A stretch of DNA of 64,000 nt, from the NCBI GenBank assembly GCA_014191195.1, contig BJGZ01000003.1:1-64000 (forward strand), written 5' to 3'. Within the stretch, counting starts at the first letter, position 1, and the number at the start of each line of letters is the position of its first letter. Source of the stretch: Chlorobiota bacterium. GTDB lineage: Bacteria > Bacteroidota > Ignavibacteria > Kapaibacteriales > UBA961. A program made the translations under genes and the position numbers. Shown here piece after piece: positions 8,183 to 17,191 of this stretch. The notes beneath the pieces were generated by a model. That model saw only the letters and a list, made by a program, of their open reading frames with translations, was not told where the DNA came from and ran no database searches.

Positions 8183-10093
8183 ATGCCTTTCAGATCTACA
8201 AAAAAATACTTACAATATAAATTTGACACATTGATGTCTAAGGGAGTCATATCTCTTATTTCCGGCTTATTTTTTATATCAGTAATCTTTGTTTTTATCA
8301 TTGCAATTATTGGTGCATTATTAGGTATTAATAATAGCGAGACAACAACAATTAGTTTTTGGGATTTAGTGTGGTCTACAGTTTTACATTCTCTTGATGG
8401 AGGTGTTATAAGCGCTAATAAAGGCAATTGGATGTTTATGACATTGATGTTTATAGCTACACTTGGTGGGATGGTATTGATATCAATACTTATTGGTGTA
8501 TTAAATAGTGGTATTGCAAAGCAATTAGAAAACTTAAGGAAAGGTCGTTCATTAGTAATAGAAAAAGATCATACTGTCATTTTAGGATGGTCACCTCAAA
8601 TATTTTACATTATAAGCGAGCTTATTACTGCTAATAAAGGGAAGAAAAATGCTTGTATTTCTATTTTAGCTGAAAAAGATAAAGTTGAAATGGAAGATGA
8701 AATATTCATGAAGATTGAAGACTTTTCAAATACAAAGATTGTATGTAGAACTGGTAATCCTATAGATTTAACTGATTTAGAAATCATCAATCCACATACT
8801 GCTAAATCTATCATTATTTTATCACCAGATACAAGTAATGATCCTGATTCACTTATGATAAAAATGATTTTGGCCATAACCAATAATCCACAAAGAAGAC
8901 CTGATAAATATCATATTGTTGCAGAAATAAGAGATCCAAAAAATATAGAAGTTGCTAGGCTAGTGGGTAAGAATGAAGTATCATTTATTTTGATGGAAGA
9001 TGTTCTTTCTAAAATCATAGCTCAAACTTGTAGACAATCAGGATTATCAGTTGTATTTCTAGAACTTCTAGATTTCAAAAGAAATAAGATTAACTTTTTA
9101 GAGGAAAATTCTTTAGTAGGCAAACAATTTCATCGTGCATTATTTGCCTACAATGAAGCAACACCAATTGGTATTAGATATTCAAATGGAACAATACAAT
9201 TAAATCCTCCTGGTAGCAGAGTGATCGAACGTGGAGATAAAATTATAGCAGTTGCCGAAGAAGGGTCTAAAATTCATTCTACAGTAAATCCTGATTTAAA
9301 TATAGATGGAACTGCTGTTATACTAACAGATATTATAAATAGAAAGCCTGAGAACACACTTATACTTGGTTGGAATAGACAAGCCAAAACAATTATTTCA
9401 GAACTAGATCATTATGTAATTCCAGGATCAAAAGTTAATGCAGTTTCAGAACATAATGATATTGAACATGAGCTGATTGTATTATCTAAATCACTAAATA
9501 ATATTGAGTTACAATATACATTTGGCGATACAAGTAATAGAAGAGTTTTAGATAGCTTAAATTGCAAGCAATATGATCATATTATCATTTTAAGTTATTC
9601 TCAAATTCTTGATATTCAAGAAGCTGATGCCCGAACAATATTTACATTATTACATTTAAGAGACATTGCTGAAAAAACAGGACATCCATTCTCTATCGTA
9701 AGTCAAATGCTCGATGTTAGAAATCGTGAACTTGTTAATGTAACAAGCGCTGATGATTTTGTAGTTAGTGACAAATTAAATAGCTTGATGCTATCTCAAG
9801 TTTCTGAAGAAAAAGATCTTGCATTAGTTTTTGAAGATTTATTTAAGTCTGAAGGTTCAGAAATATATTTAAAACCTGCTTCTGAGTATGTTGAGTTAAG
9901 AAAACCAATAAATTTTTATACTATTGTAGAAGCTGCTAAAAGAAAAAATGAAATTGCTATTGGTTGTAGAATGTTATCAAGATATGATGAAGATGCTATT
10001 GAGCAAGGTGTGATTGTAAACCCTGATAAGTTTAAACTATTTACATTTTTTGAAGAAGATAAAATTATCGTTCTTGCAGAGAATGATTGGTAA
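8183..10093 (+). CDS. CASTOR/POLLUX-type ion channel protein with two RCK-like domains
   Basis: In this 636-residue protein a first membrane helix (about residues 21-46) precedes a re-entrant pore stretch (about 55-76, with LHSLDGG). A second helix follows at about 83-108. Two cytoplasmic Rossmann (RCK/TrkA-N-like) domains come next, beginning HTVILGWS at about 130 and NTLILGWN at about 390. Two helices plus paired RCK domains, and the pore position of the Asp-Gly-Gly, match the CASTOR/POLLUX (DMI1) family. Plant members are nuclear-envelope cation channels; bacterial homologues are mostly uncharacterised. The filter lacks the TVGYG potassium signature, so ion selectivity is open. It follows the terminator of the sigma operon, so it probably has its own promoter. 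Its 3' end overlaps the convergent pyrB gene by 29 bases. Confidence 0.85.
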   Translation: MPFRSTKKYLQYKFDTLMSKGVISLISGLFFISVIFVFIIAIIGALLGINNSETTTISFWDLVWSTVLHSLDGGVISANKGNWMFMTLMFIATLGGMVLISILIGVLNSGIAKQLENLRKGRSLVIEKDHTVILGWSPQIFYIISELITANKGKKNACISILAEKDKVEMEDEIFMKIEDFSNTKIVCRTGNPIDLTDLEIINPHTAKSIIILSPDTSNDPDSLMIKMILAITNNPQRRPDKYHIVAEIRDPKNIEVARLVGKNEVSFILMEDVLSKIIAQTCRQSGLSVVFLELLDFKRNKINFLEENSLVGKQFHRALFAYNEATPIGIRYSNGTIQLNPPGSRVIERGDKIIAVAEEGSKIHSTVNPDLNIDGTAVILTDIINRKPENTLILGWNRQAKTIISELDHYVIPGSKVNAVSEHNDIEHELIVLSKSLNNIELQYTFGDTSNRRVLDSLNCKQYDHIIILSYSQILDIQEADARTIFTLLHLRDIAEKTGHPFSIVSQMLDVRNRELVNVTSADDFVVSDKLNSLMLSQVSEEKDLALVFEDLFKSEGSEIYLKPASEYVELRKPINFYTIVEAAKRKNEIAIGCRMLSRYDEDAIEQGVIVNPDKFKLFTFFEEDKIIVLAENDW

Positions 10094-10982
10094 TTAAAGA
10101 AGACAACACAGCCATCCTTATAGCCAGGCCATTATTAACTTGTTCTCGAATTAGTATTCGTTTATTGTTCATTATCCCCTCTTGAATTTCCATTCCATAA
10201 TTTGCAGGGCCTGGATGTAATATTATTACATCTGTATAGCGTTCAAGCATAGAATAAGTTAAACCAAAATGCCTAGAATATTCATTCATATTCACAAGTG
10301 ATAGATCTTGCATTCTTTCTTTTTGAACTCTCAACATACTTACAATATCTGTCCATTCTAAAGCATCTGACAGCCTAGAAAAATATCGTACATTCCAATG
10401 TTTAATATTTCTCGGAATTAATATTCCTGGAGCACAGATTCCTACCTCTATACCTAATTTTTGAAAAAGTTGAATTGTAGATCTTGCAACTCTACTATGT
10501 AATATATCTCCTACAATTGTAACCTTCTTCCCTTGTAAATTTCCATAATGCCTATATAAAGTGAATGCATCCAATAATGCTTGTGTAGGATGCTGATTCT
10601 GCCCATCACCAGCATTAATAACATGTCCTTTAACATTATTACAAATTAAATCGGCTGCACCGCTATAAGGATGACGTACAATCCACATGTCGATATGCAT
10701 TTGATCAATTGTCTGAATAGTATCGATTAAAGACTCACCTTTTGAAACACTACTACCATTTGATTGGAATACAATTGTATGTGCACCTAGTCTCTTACAA
10801 GCGATTTCAAAGGATATTCTTGTCCTTGTAGAGGACTCAAAAAAGGCAAGGACTACAGTTTTACCGTTTAAAACTTTTTCTATAGAATCTGTATTAAGTG
10901 TCTTAAATACATTAGCTTGATTAAATAATTGATAAATATCAGATATTATTAAATCATTAACCGAAAGTAAATGTGGATTCAT
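10065..10982 (-). CDS. pyrB: Aspartate carbamoyltransferase catalytic subunit
   Basis: PyrB condenses carbamoyl phosphate with aspartate, the committed step of pyrimidine synthesis. The 305-residue product has the carbamoyl-phosphate-binding FESSTRTRISFE motif, the HPTQALLDAF motif and the C-terminal HPGPANYG motif, at the expected spacing. I place the start at 10982 (MNPHLLSVNDL), which aligns with known PyrB N-termini. A longer in-frame reading from 11033 would translate the terminator hairpin of the HU gene. No pyrI regulatory subunit gene is adjacent, so it is likely of the unregulated catalytic-trimer kind, which is inference. Its 3' end overlaps the convergent channel gene by 29 bases. 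Confidence 0.95.
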   Translation of the reverse strand: MNPHLLSVNDLIISDIYQLFNQANVFKTLNTDSIEKVLNGKTVVLAFFESSTRTRISFEIACKRLGAHTIVFQSNGSSVSKGESLIDTIQTIDQMHIDMWIVRHPYSGAADLICNNVKGHVINAGDGQNQHPTQALLDAFTLYRHYGNLQGKKVTIVGDILHSRVARSTIQLFQKLGIEVGICAPGILIPRNIKHWNVRYFSRLSDALEWTDIVSMLRVQKERMQDLSLVNMNEYSRHFGLTYSMLERYTDVIILHPGPANYGMEIQEGIMNNKRILIREQVNNGLAIRMAVLSSLITNHSLQER

Positions 10983-10994
10983 ACTATAACTTGT

Positions 10995-11021
10995 AAAAAA
11001 AAACCGTTCAAAAGAACGGTT
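10995..11021 (-). terminator. Intrinsic terminator of the HU gene, abutting the pyrB start
   Basis: An 8-bp perfect stem (AACCGTTC at 11002-11009, GAACGGTT at 11014-11021) has a four-A loop. Read on the minus strand it is followed by a run of U (A-run 10995-11001 on plus). It ends only 12 bases before the pyrB ATG. Confidence 0.8.
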
Positions 11022-11050
11022 TTTTAAATTCACTAAAAATAAAATATTAT

Positions 11051-11356
11051 TTATTTTTTCTTAGTTGCTTTTGATCCTTTTCCAGCATTAACTACTTCTT
11101 TTAAGGATTTACCGGCAGAAAATTTAGGAACTGTACGAGCAGGAATAGTTAATGCTTCACCTGTTCTAGGGTTTTTTCCAGAACGTGAAGCGCGATTACT
11201 TGTACCGAAAGTACCAAAACCTAAAAGGGCCACACTTTCACCAGCGCCTAATTGCTCTGATATAGAAGCAAATACACTGCTGACAGCTTTTTCTGCAGCT
11301 ACTTTAGTTAACCCAGATTTCTCAGCAACTGATGCAATGAGTTCTTGTTTATTCAT
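11051..11356 (-). CDS. hup: HU-family nucleoid DNA-binding protein
   Basis: The 101-residue protein has the HU/IHF fold signature: an N-terminal helical dimerisation part (MNKQELIASVAEKSGLTK), then GFGTF and the DNA-intercalating arm around NPRTGEALTIPARTVPKFSAGK. A Lys-rich tail (GSKATKKK) extends about ten residues beyond the usual 90-residue HU. It bends and compacts DNA as a dimer. A strong Shine-Dalgarno (AAGGAG, about nine bases before the ATG) is present, unlike in several neighbours. It appears to be a monocistronic unit ended by the terminator at 10995-11021. HU cannot be told from an IHF subunit with certainty, but no heterodimer partner is near. Confidence 0.95.
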   Translation of the reverse strand: MNKQELIASVAEKSGLTKVAAEKAVSSVFASISEQLGAGESVALLGFGTFGTSNRASRSGKNPRTGEALTIPARTVPKFSAGKSLKEVVNAGKGSKATKKK

Positions 11357-11487
11357 CTAATTTCTCCTTAAACACAATATGCTATAACGAATTACATTTG
11401 CAATTTAGCATAAAAAATATGAACAAGACAAGTACTATTTTCATTAGACCAAATAAAATTGAATATTTAGCTTGTTTTATTAACTTT

Positions 11488-12555
11488 TTACGATAAATAC
11501 TTGAATATTGGTATAAATACTGACATCCATAATAACAAATACATAATCATAATAGTATAGAGTGCTGCAACAATATCGTCAGCAAATACCCAAATGCTAC
11601 CTTTTCGAGAATTAAGCCAAGAAATAGGAAATGGTTTTGCTATATCAAATAGTCTGAAAAATATCAGAGCAATTACATTCCAGATCCATGTCTTTGGAAA
11701 TATTGGAACAGATAGAATTAACCACATACCTACAACTTCATCAATTACAATCTTAGAAGCATCATTTCCCCAGTGATCTTCTAAATATGGTACACTCCAC
11801 AAACCTAATATACATGCTGTGATTGTCATGATGATTATTACATATGATGGTGCATTAAATATTACAATTAATAATGCCAAAGTTGAAGCTATTGTACCAG
11901 GAGCGATACTGCTATAGCCAGCACCAATAAATGATCCTACTCCTATCTTTGTTATCGCAATCCAATCACTTTTTATTAGAGATTTTATCAGTATACTATT
12001 TTGAATAAAATATTCAACAGATGTATACATTGTAAGTATAGTTATACCTAACATTGCTAAGTAAATAGAGTATTCTATAGTACTTTTATGATCAATAATA
12101 ATTATTAACATAGAAGAATTATTTAGAATGATAAGATATATCAATACAATTAATATATACACCATTTGAACGAAGGTTTTGGTTTTTGCAGCTTTTGATG
12201 TAACAATAGGAGTGCCTAATGTATCGGCATATAATCGTAATAAGGTAGTTATGATGTCTCTTGTTGTTATTATGACTATCATCCAAAGTGGAATAATATT
12301 CATACTTACAAATGCAAAAAAGGCTGCACTTGTTAACACTTTATCTGCTAATGGATCGAAAAATAAACCAAAATCTGATACTTCTTTTCTTAATCGAGCT
12401 AACATCCCATCAAAATAATCAGATAAAGCTCCGATAGTAAATATTACACATGCAATATTTATAGACTTTACATCATTATTTGTAAGTAAGACATAAAAAA
12501 TAGGTGCAATAATAATTCTACTAAAACTTATAATATTTGGTAGAGAATAATTCAT
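11488..12555 (-). CDS. Fusion of phosphatidylglycerophosphate synthase (PgsA) and phosphatidylglycerophosphatase A (PgpA)
   Basis: Residues 1-190 are a complete CDP-alcohol phosphatidyltransferase. The catalytic motif D46-x2-D49-G50-x2-A53-R54-x8-G63-x3-D67-x3-D71 is intact. Residues about 205-345 are a PgpA-type lipid phosphatase: GAGYSSIAPGT at 211-221, IDEVVGM at 271-277, FRLFDIAKPFPI at 300-311 and the ADD acidic pair at 325-327. PgsA makes phosphatidylglycerophosphate from CDP-diacylglycerol and glycerol-3-phosphate; PgpA removes the phosphate to give phosphatidylglycerol. One membrane protein would thus hold two consecutive steps. The reading frame is continuous, so this is a true fusion. 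A second, stand-alone PgsA-like gene lies at 37592-38140. The gene is divergent from pyrE. Confidence 0.88.
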   Translation of the reverse strand: MNYSLPNIISFSRIIIAPIFYVLLTNNDVKSINIACVIFTIGALSDYFDGMLARLRKEVSDFGLFFDPLADKVLTSAAFFAFVSMNIIPLWMIVIITTRDIITTLLRLYADTLGTPIVTSKAAKTKTFVQMVYILIVLIYLIILNNSSMLIIIIDHKSTIEYSIYLAMLGITILTMYTSVEYFIQNSILIKSLIKSDWIAITKIGVGSFIGAGYSSIAPGTIASTLALLIVIFNAPSYVIIIMTITACILGLWSVPYLEDHWGNDASKIVIDEVVGMWLILSVPIFPKTWIWNVIALIFFRLFDIAKPFPISWLNSRKGSIWVFADDIVAALYTIMIMYLLLWMSVFIPIFKYLS

Positions 12556-12642
12556 AATATTTGGATGCTTTTAATCACTAAAGAAGTAAGTTACAGCAAT
12601 TATTTAAGTTAATAAGTGTAAAATCAATAATAGAAGAGTCGT

Positions 12643-13167
12643 ATGAATAAAGCTGAACTAGCTAAAAGTATTTTTAATACTTCATATTTAACCGGTGAAT
12701 TTTTATTGCGATCAGGTAAAATCAGTAATGAATATTTTGATAAATACTTATTTGAATCAAATCCTTTATTACTGAAGCATATTTCAAGATATATGGTTGA
12801 GCTTTTACCAAATGGTACAGAAATATTAGCTGGTTTAGAAATGGGAGGAATTCCAATTGCTACCGCAATCTCTTTAGATTGTGGATTACCAGTAACATTT
12901 ATAAGGAAAAAGGCAAAAGATTATGGAACATGTAAAGTTAATGAAGGTCCTTCAATGGAAGGGAAAAATATAGTTATTATTGAAGATGTCATTACAAGTG
13001 GTGGGCAAGTTATTTTAAGTGCACAAGACATAAGAAAAACTGGTGCAAATATATTGTGTACAATTTGTGTGATTAATCGTCAACAAGGTGGCTTGGAAGC
13101 TTTAGAACAAGTTGGAATCCCATTAATATCATTATTTACAATGGATGAATTAAAATCAGTAAGATAA
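12643..13167 (+). CDS. pyrE: Orotate phosphoribosyltransferase
   Basis: PyrE transfers ribose-5-phosphate from PRPP to orotate, giving OMP in pyrimidine synthesis. The 174-residue product has the type I PRTase PRPP loop NIVIIEDVITSGGQ at about residues 109-122. Upstream are the conserved GLEMGGIPIATA and VTFIRKKAKDYGT segments typical of OPRTs. At 174 residues it is slightly shorter than the approximately 210-residue enterobacterial enzyme, but the catalytic parts are present. It stands alone on the plus strand, divergent from the pgsA-pgpA fusion and convergent with the RluA-type gene only six bases downstream. pyrB and carB lie elsewhere in the window, so the pathway genes are scattered rather than in one operon. 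Confidence 0.92.
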   Translation: MNKAELAKSIFNTSYLTGEFLLRSGKISNEYFDKYLFESNPLLLKHISRYMVELLPNGTEILAGLEMGGIPIATAISLDCGLPVTFIRKKAKDYGTCKVNEGPSMEGKNIVIIEDVITSGGQVILSAQDIRKTGANILCTICVINRQQGGLEALEQVGIPLISLFTMDELKSVR

Positions 13168-13173
13168 ATCACT

Positions 13174-13932
13174 TTATATCCATTCATCAAATGATGAAAT
13201 AGCTGAAAAGTCCTGATATGGTGCATATTTTCTCAGTATATTTAATAATGCACTCATATCTTTTGGCATATCCGCTTCAAACCTAATTGGTAGATTTGTT
13301 CCTGGATGTATAAATTCTAATGCAAAGGCATGCAAAGGAACTCTTGACATTATGGGTTTCTCTTCTGTGTTCTTAGCTAATTTAAATTTTCTTTTAATTG
13401 TAGATAAGTAAAACTCACCAATACTACCATAATCTTTATCTACAAGCATTGGATGTCCAATTGCCGCTAAATGGACCCTAATTTGATGCTGACGTCCTGT
13501 TCTTGGCCTACACTCCATAAGTGATGCTACTCTAAACCTTTCTTTCAACAAGACTTTTGTGAACGACTCTTTACCTCTGGCAGATGGTTTCATTAATCCT
13601 TTCTTTACAGTGTCAGGTGCTAATGGAATATCAATTTCCAATGATTCCTTCTCGAATATTCCCCTCACAATAGCATAATATATTTTTTCTACAGTATGTT
13701 GTTCAAATTGCATACTTATATGTCTGTGTGCATCTGCATTTTTTGCGAATACTAAAATTCCCGATGTATCCCTATCTAGTCTATGCAATGTAAATACTTC
13801 TTCAAATTGATTTTGTAAAAACCTTTTTACATTTGGTGCATTATGTTCGAATCTATCAGGAATACTTAACATTCCAGATGGTTTATTGACAATGATTATG
13901 TCATTGTCATGATATATTATAGTAGGTTTCAT
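13174..13932 (-). CDS. RluA-family pseudouridine synthase without S4 domain
   Basis: The 252-residue protein has the RluA-family catalytic motif HRLDRDTSGILVFAK at about residues 50-64. The Asp in LDRDTSG is the catalytic nucleophile. The later RPRTGRQHQIRVHLA segment is also typical. These enzymes isomerise uridine to pseudouridine in 23S rRNA or tRNA. The N-terminal S4 RNA-binding domain seen in RluC and RluD is absent, as in RluA and TruC, and the exact target base cannot be told. It follows the small Cys-motif membrane protein gene by six bases, probably on the same transcript. Confidence 0.9.
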   Translation of the reverse strand: MKPTIIYHDNDIIIVNKPSGMLSIPDRFEHNAPNVKRFLQNQFEEVFTLHRLDRDTSGILVFAKNADAHRHISMQFEQHTVEKIYYAIVRGIFEKESLEIDIPLAPDTVKKGLMKPSARGKESFTKVLLKERFRVASLMECRPRTGRQHQIRVHLAAIGHPMLVDKDYGSIGEFYLSTIKRKFKLAKNTEEKPIMSRVPLHAFALEFIHPGTNLPIRFEADMPKDMSALLNILRKYAPYQDFSAISSFDEWI

Positions 13933-13938
13933 AGTAAC

Positions 13939-14337
13939 TTAATTTTTTAATTCCCAATCTTGGCCTTCACATGGCAATGAATTATTACTGATATGCTCGT
14001 CATAAAGGATACACATTTGTCCAGTATTATCAAAATGCTTACAACTACCACACATAGTAGATTCTGCTAAATTTTCAATCCTATCATTAAAAATAGAATA
14101 TTGTCTAAAAGAAGGATAAATAACAAAGAGCATTATTGCTATTGCAATAAAAATCCAATATTGTTGAAACATCCATTCATCAATAATCCACCATGTAATT
14201 ATCATTATAAGGGCTAATCTAAGCATTGCTCCTAAAACAATACTTCCTGTTGTTATCAATGGGATAGGATTATCATTGTTGTCTTTACCAGTATTTGTAA
14301 ATCTATGTAAGAATGTATCAATTAATCGATCTATCAT
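13939..14337 (-). CDS. Small two-helix membrane protein with a C-terminal four-cysteine motif
   Basis: I do not recognise this 132-residue protein. Two hydrophobic segments at about 29-50 and 58-75 suggest a membrane hairpin with both ends on the cytoplasmic side (inference). The C-terminal 40 residues hold four cysteines: CGSCKHF, then C at about 109 and C at about 124 in LPCEGQDWE. The C-x2-C plus two later Cys pattern could bind zinc or an Fe-S cluster. A good Shine-Dalgarno (AAAGGAG) precedes the ATG. It sits between the GT2 gene and the RluA-type gene on the minus strand, in a run of three likely co-transcribed genes. No function is proposed. Confidence 0.7.
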   Translation of the reverse strand: MIDRLIDTFLHRFTNTGKDNNDNPIPLITTGSIVLGAMLRLALIMIITWWIIDEWMFQQYWIFIAIAIMLFVIYPSFRQYSIFNDRIENLAESTMCGSCKHFDNTGQMCILYDEHISNNSLPCEGQDWELKN

Positions 14338-14391
14338 AATATCTCCTTTTTGAAGTATGACGAATTACAATGAATAACATTATCAGCATGG

Positions 14392-15540
14392 TTATTCATG
14401 ATAAATTCTATTTTTCCATGTAGAACCTTTGTTACATAATCGTTCATACATTGATATACAGCCAATATAAATAATTGAACAGGCAGTTAAAGGATACAAA
14501 AAGATCATATATTTTTTAAAACGGAAAAGCTGGCCTACAATATATTGTATTAATAACATTATCAAGATATGTAGAATGATGATTATTGAAAGTATATCAA
14601 ACGGTTGATTATACATAATAAAAGGTAGTAAAATGAATGGGAGTATATAAGCAATGTATAAATGGAAAAGGAATAAAATCATAATTCCATAGTTATAATC
14701 AAACCCTGCAAAAATGTTTTTGGAGAAACCTTGAATAATTTCACTAGCATTATTATACATCCTACAAGATAATATTGAAGATCCATTTTTTAAGCTGATT
14801 GTGCCTCCAGCACTCTTTATCTTTTTACCTAATTGTATATCTTCTACAATCATTTGTTTTACTGTCTCATGACCTTTTACTGAGCCGTATATTGACCTTT
14901 TAAACATCATAAACTGTCCATTCATAGCTGTAAAAGCAGGATTTGGACTGAATTGTATTGCTTTTATAGAAATATAAGCTGTATATAAAGTAAGCATCAT
15001 AGGAATAATTATCTTTTCTACATATGTATTCATTATTTGATTAGGTACAAGAGATAGAAGGTCTATGTCTTCTTTAATGATTATTTCTGTTGCTGTTAAT
15101 AAACATGAAGATTCATGAATTGTATCTGCATCAGTAAATATTAGATATTCACCTTTTGCAAGTATACTTAATTGATGACAAGCATAATTTTTACCCATCC
15201 AATCTTTAGGTAGGGGTTTTCCTTGTACTACTTTTAATTTTTCAGGATATTTCAAGCATAATGATTCAAGAATTATCAATGTTTCATCGGTAGAATTATC
15301 ATCAAGTACAATAATCTCATATGTTGGATACTGTTGATTAATTAATGATTCTATACATTGCTTAATAACTTTTTCTTCATTTCTAGCAGGAATAAGAACA
15401 CTGATAAATGGAAAATCTTTAATTGTTGAGATTGATATTGGTTGGATGGGTTTAAATGCTAAACGATTTTTTATTGTTACTATTAATAATATCAATAAAA
15501 TGAATAAAGAAGCTATAATTACAGGTAAAATTTGAATCAT
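14392..15540 (-). CDS. Family 2 glycosyltransferase, membrane-anchored, CrtQ/HpnB-like
   Basis: The 382-residue protein starts with one membrane helix at about residues 3-24. A GT-A domain follows: SVLIPARNEE, VLDDNSTDET for nucleotide-sugar binding, and FTDADT as the metal-binding DxD. A later VEDIQLGKK (the ED base motif) completes it. Two to three C-terminal membrane segments end the protein. The arrangement resembles the carotenoid-glycosyltransferase (CrtQ) and hopanoid-associated (HpnB) group, which act on lipid acceptors at the cytoplasmic face. The acceptor here is unknown, and no carotenoid or hopanoid gene is visible nearby. The start codon sits 10 bases after the U-tract of the rho terminator, so its transcription either uses read-through or a promoter inside rho. 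Confidence 0.82.
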   Translation of the reverse strand: MIQILPVIIASLFILLILLIVTIKNRLAFKPIQPISISTIKDFPFISVLIPARNEEKVIKQCIESLINQQYPTYEIIVLDDNSTDETLIILESLCLKYPEKLKVVQGKPLPKDWMGKNYACHQLSILAKGEYLIFTDADTIHESSCLLTATEIIIKEDIDLLSLVPNQIMNTYVEKIIIPMMLTLYTAYISIKAIQFSPNPAFTAMNGQFMMFKRSIYGSVKGHETVKQMIVEDIQLGKKIKSAGGTISLKNGSSILSCRMYNNASEIIQGFSKNIFAGFDYNYGIMILFLFHLYIAYILPFILLPFIMYNQPFDILSIIIILHILIMLLIQYIVGQLFRFKKYMIFLYPLTACSIIYIGCISMYERLCNKGSTWKNRIYHE

Positions 15541-15550
15541 GTGTTATTAT

Positions 15551-15590
15551 AAAAAAATCCTTTCCGAATACTATAATAAGGAAAGGATTT
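15551..15590 (-). terminator. Intrinsic terminator after rho, abutting the GT2 start codon
   Basis: An 11-bp perfect stem (AAATCCTTTCC at 15555-15565, GGAAAGGATTT at 15580-15590) with a 14-base loop is followed, on the minus strand, by U residues (A-run from 15551 on plus). It ends 10 bases before the GT2 ATG. Confidence 0.8.
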
Positions 15591-15607
15591 ACATTGGAAG
15601 GAAGTTC

Positions 15608-17056
15608 TTAAGAATTTAAAACTTGAAGAAATTCTCTATTGTTTTTTGTTCCATCTAATTTATCTTGAAGTAAATCCATAGCTTCAAGACTTGTCAGATC
15701 ACTCAATACTTTTCGTAGAATCCATATCCTAGCTAGCTCTTCTTGAGACATCAATAATTCGTCATGTCTTGTACTAGATCTGTTGACATCTATTGCTGGG
15801 AATATTCTTCTTTCAGCTAATTTTCTATCTAATACTAATTCCATATTTCCTGTACCTTTGAATTCTTCAAAGATAACTTCATCCATTCTGCTACCTGTAT
15901 CAATTAAAGCTGTTGCAATAATAGTTAACGATCCACCTTCTTCAATATTCCTAGCTGCACCAAAGAATCTTTTAGGTTTATGTAATGCATTTGCATCAAC
16001 TCCGCCAGATAATATTTTTCCAGAATGAGGAATAACGGTATTATGTGCTCTTGCTAATCTTGTAATAGAATCCAATAGAATAACAACATCTTGCTTGGCT
16101 TCTACCAATCTTTTAGCTTTTTCTAAAACCATATCTGCAACTTGTACATGTCTTTCTGGTGGTTCATCAAATGTAGAAGATATGACCTCAGCTCTTACAG
16201 ATCTTTGCATATCGGTTACTTCTTCAGGTCTTTCATCAATTAACAAAACAATCAGTTTCACTTCTGGATGATTTCTTGCAATAGAATTAGCTACTTTTTG
16301 TAAAAGTACCGTTTTTCCAGATTTAGGAGGAGATACAATTAATCCACGTTGACCTTTACCAATAGGTGACAATAAATCAATAATACGCATTGAGTATTCA
16401 TTTGGTAACGTCTCTAAGTTTAACCTTCTATCAGGATATAATGGTGTTAAATTGTCAAATATTGTTCTATCTCTCATTACATCTGGAGAAACAAAATTAA
16501 CTGACGCTACTTTTAATAATGCAAAAAAACGTTCTCCTTCTTTCGGTGGTCTTACATCGCCTCGAACCGTATCACCAGTTCTTAAACCAAACTTTTTAAT
16601 CTGAGAAGGTGAAACATATATATCATCAGGAGATGGCAGATAATTGTAATCAGATGCTCTTAGAAATCCATATCCATCACCCAAAACCTCTAAAACGCCT
16701 TCACTAATAGTTCCTTCAGATGCCTGATCTTTAGACTGTTTTTGTGCTTGAACTTCAATTATTTTAAAAATTAACTCTTGCTTTCTAAGATCACTATAAT
16801 CTTCAATTCCTAATGATTTAGCAATTCGAGTTAACTCAACAATTTTCTTTGACTTCAATTCTGTAATGTCAATCACACCAGCTGAAGAGGTAGATGTAAC
16901 CGTATCTACAGAACTTTTTGGTTTGTCTTGATGAGAATAATTTTTAGGAATAGGAGCTGGTCTACTTTGATGCATTGAAGAAGTATCCCTATTTGATGTT
17001 CTTGGATCAGAAGAGCGTGGATTCGTGGGTTTAGAATTATTGCGTGTTGTCCGCAT
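15608..17056 (-). CDS. rho: Transcription termination factor Rho
   Basis: Rho is the hexameric RNA helicase that ends transcription at Rho-dependent sites. The 482-residue protein has a basic, low-complexity N-terminal tail of about 60 residues (rich in Arg, Asn, Ser and Pro). Next come the Rho N-domain ([17 protein letters not shown]), a cold-shock-like RNA-binding domain with [26 protein letters not shown], and the ATPase with Walker [27 protein letters not shown] and the Q/R-loop segment near [27 protein letters not shown] follow. The extended N-terminal tail is common in Bacteroidota and Actinobacteria. It is followed by its own intrinsic terminator at 15551-15590. Autoregulation through the leader is known in other bacteria; a small palindrome at 17192-17206 lies upstream. 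Confidence 0.97.
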   Translation of the reverse strand: MRTTRNNSKPTNPRSSDPRTSNRDTSSMHQSRPAPIPKNYSHQDKPKSSVDTVTSTSSAGVIDITELKSKKIVELTRIAKSLGIEDYSDLRKQELIFKIIEVQAQKQSKDQASEGTISEGVLEVLGDGYGFLRASDYNYLPSPDDIYVSPSQIKKFGLRTGDTVRGDVRPPKEGERFFALLKVASVNFVSPDVMRDRTIFDNLTPLYPDRRLNLETLPNEYSMRIIDLLSPIGKGQRGLIVSPPKSGKTVLLQKVANSIARNHPEVKLIVLLIDERPEEVTDMQRSVRAEVISSTFDEPPERHVQVADMVLEKAKRLVEAKQDVVILLDSITRLARAHNTVIPHSGKILSGGVDANALHKPKRFFGAARNIEEGGSLTIIATALIDTGSRMDEVIFEEFKGTGNMELVLDRKLAERRIFPAIDVNRSSTRHDELLMSQEELARIWILRKVLSDLTSLEAMDLLQDKLDGTKNNREFLQVLNS

Positions 17057-17191
17057 TATAAATACCGGGTAAAAGTGTTTAAAGTATGTTTATGTATGCA
17101 ACATATACATGAAATAGAAGGATATGTAATGATTTGGGAATGTGCTATTGTTCTGTGTAACCTGATAAAGAACAAATGCCAAATATTGCGG

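Noticed and set aside
10983-11033. Longer pyrB start at 11033
   Set aside because: The 17 extra residues are encoded by the HU terminator hairpin; the Met at 10982 aligns with known PyrB N-termini.
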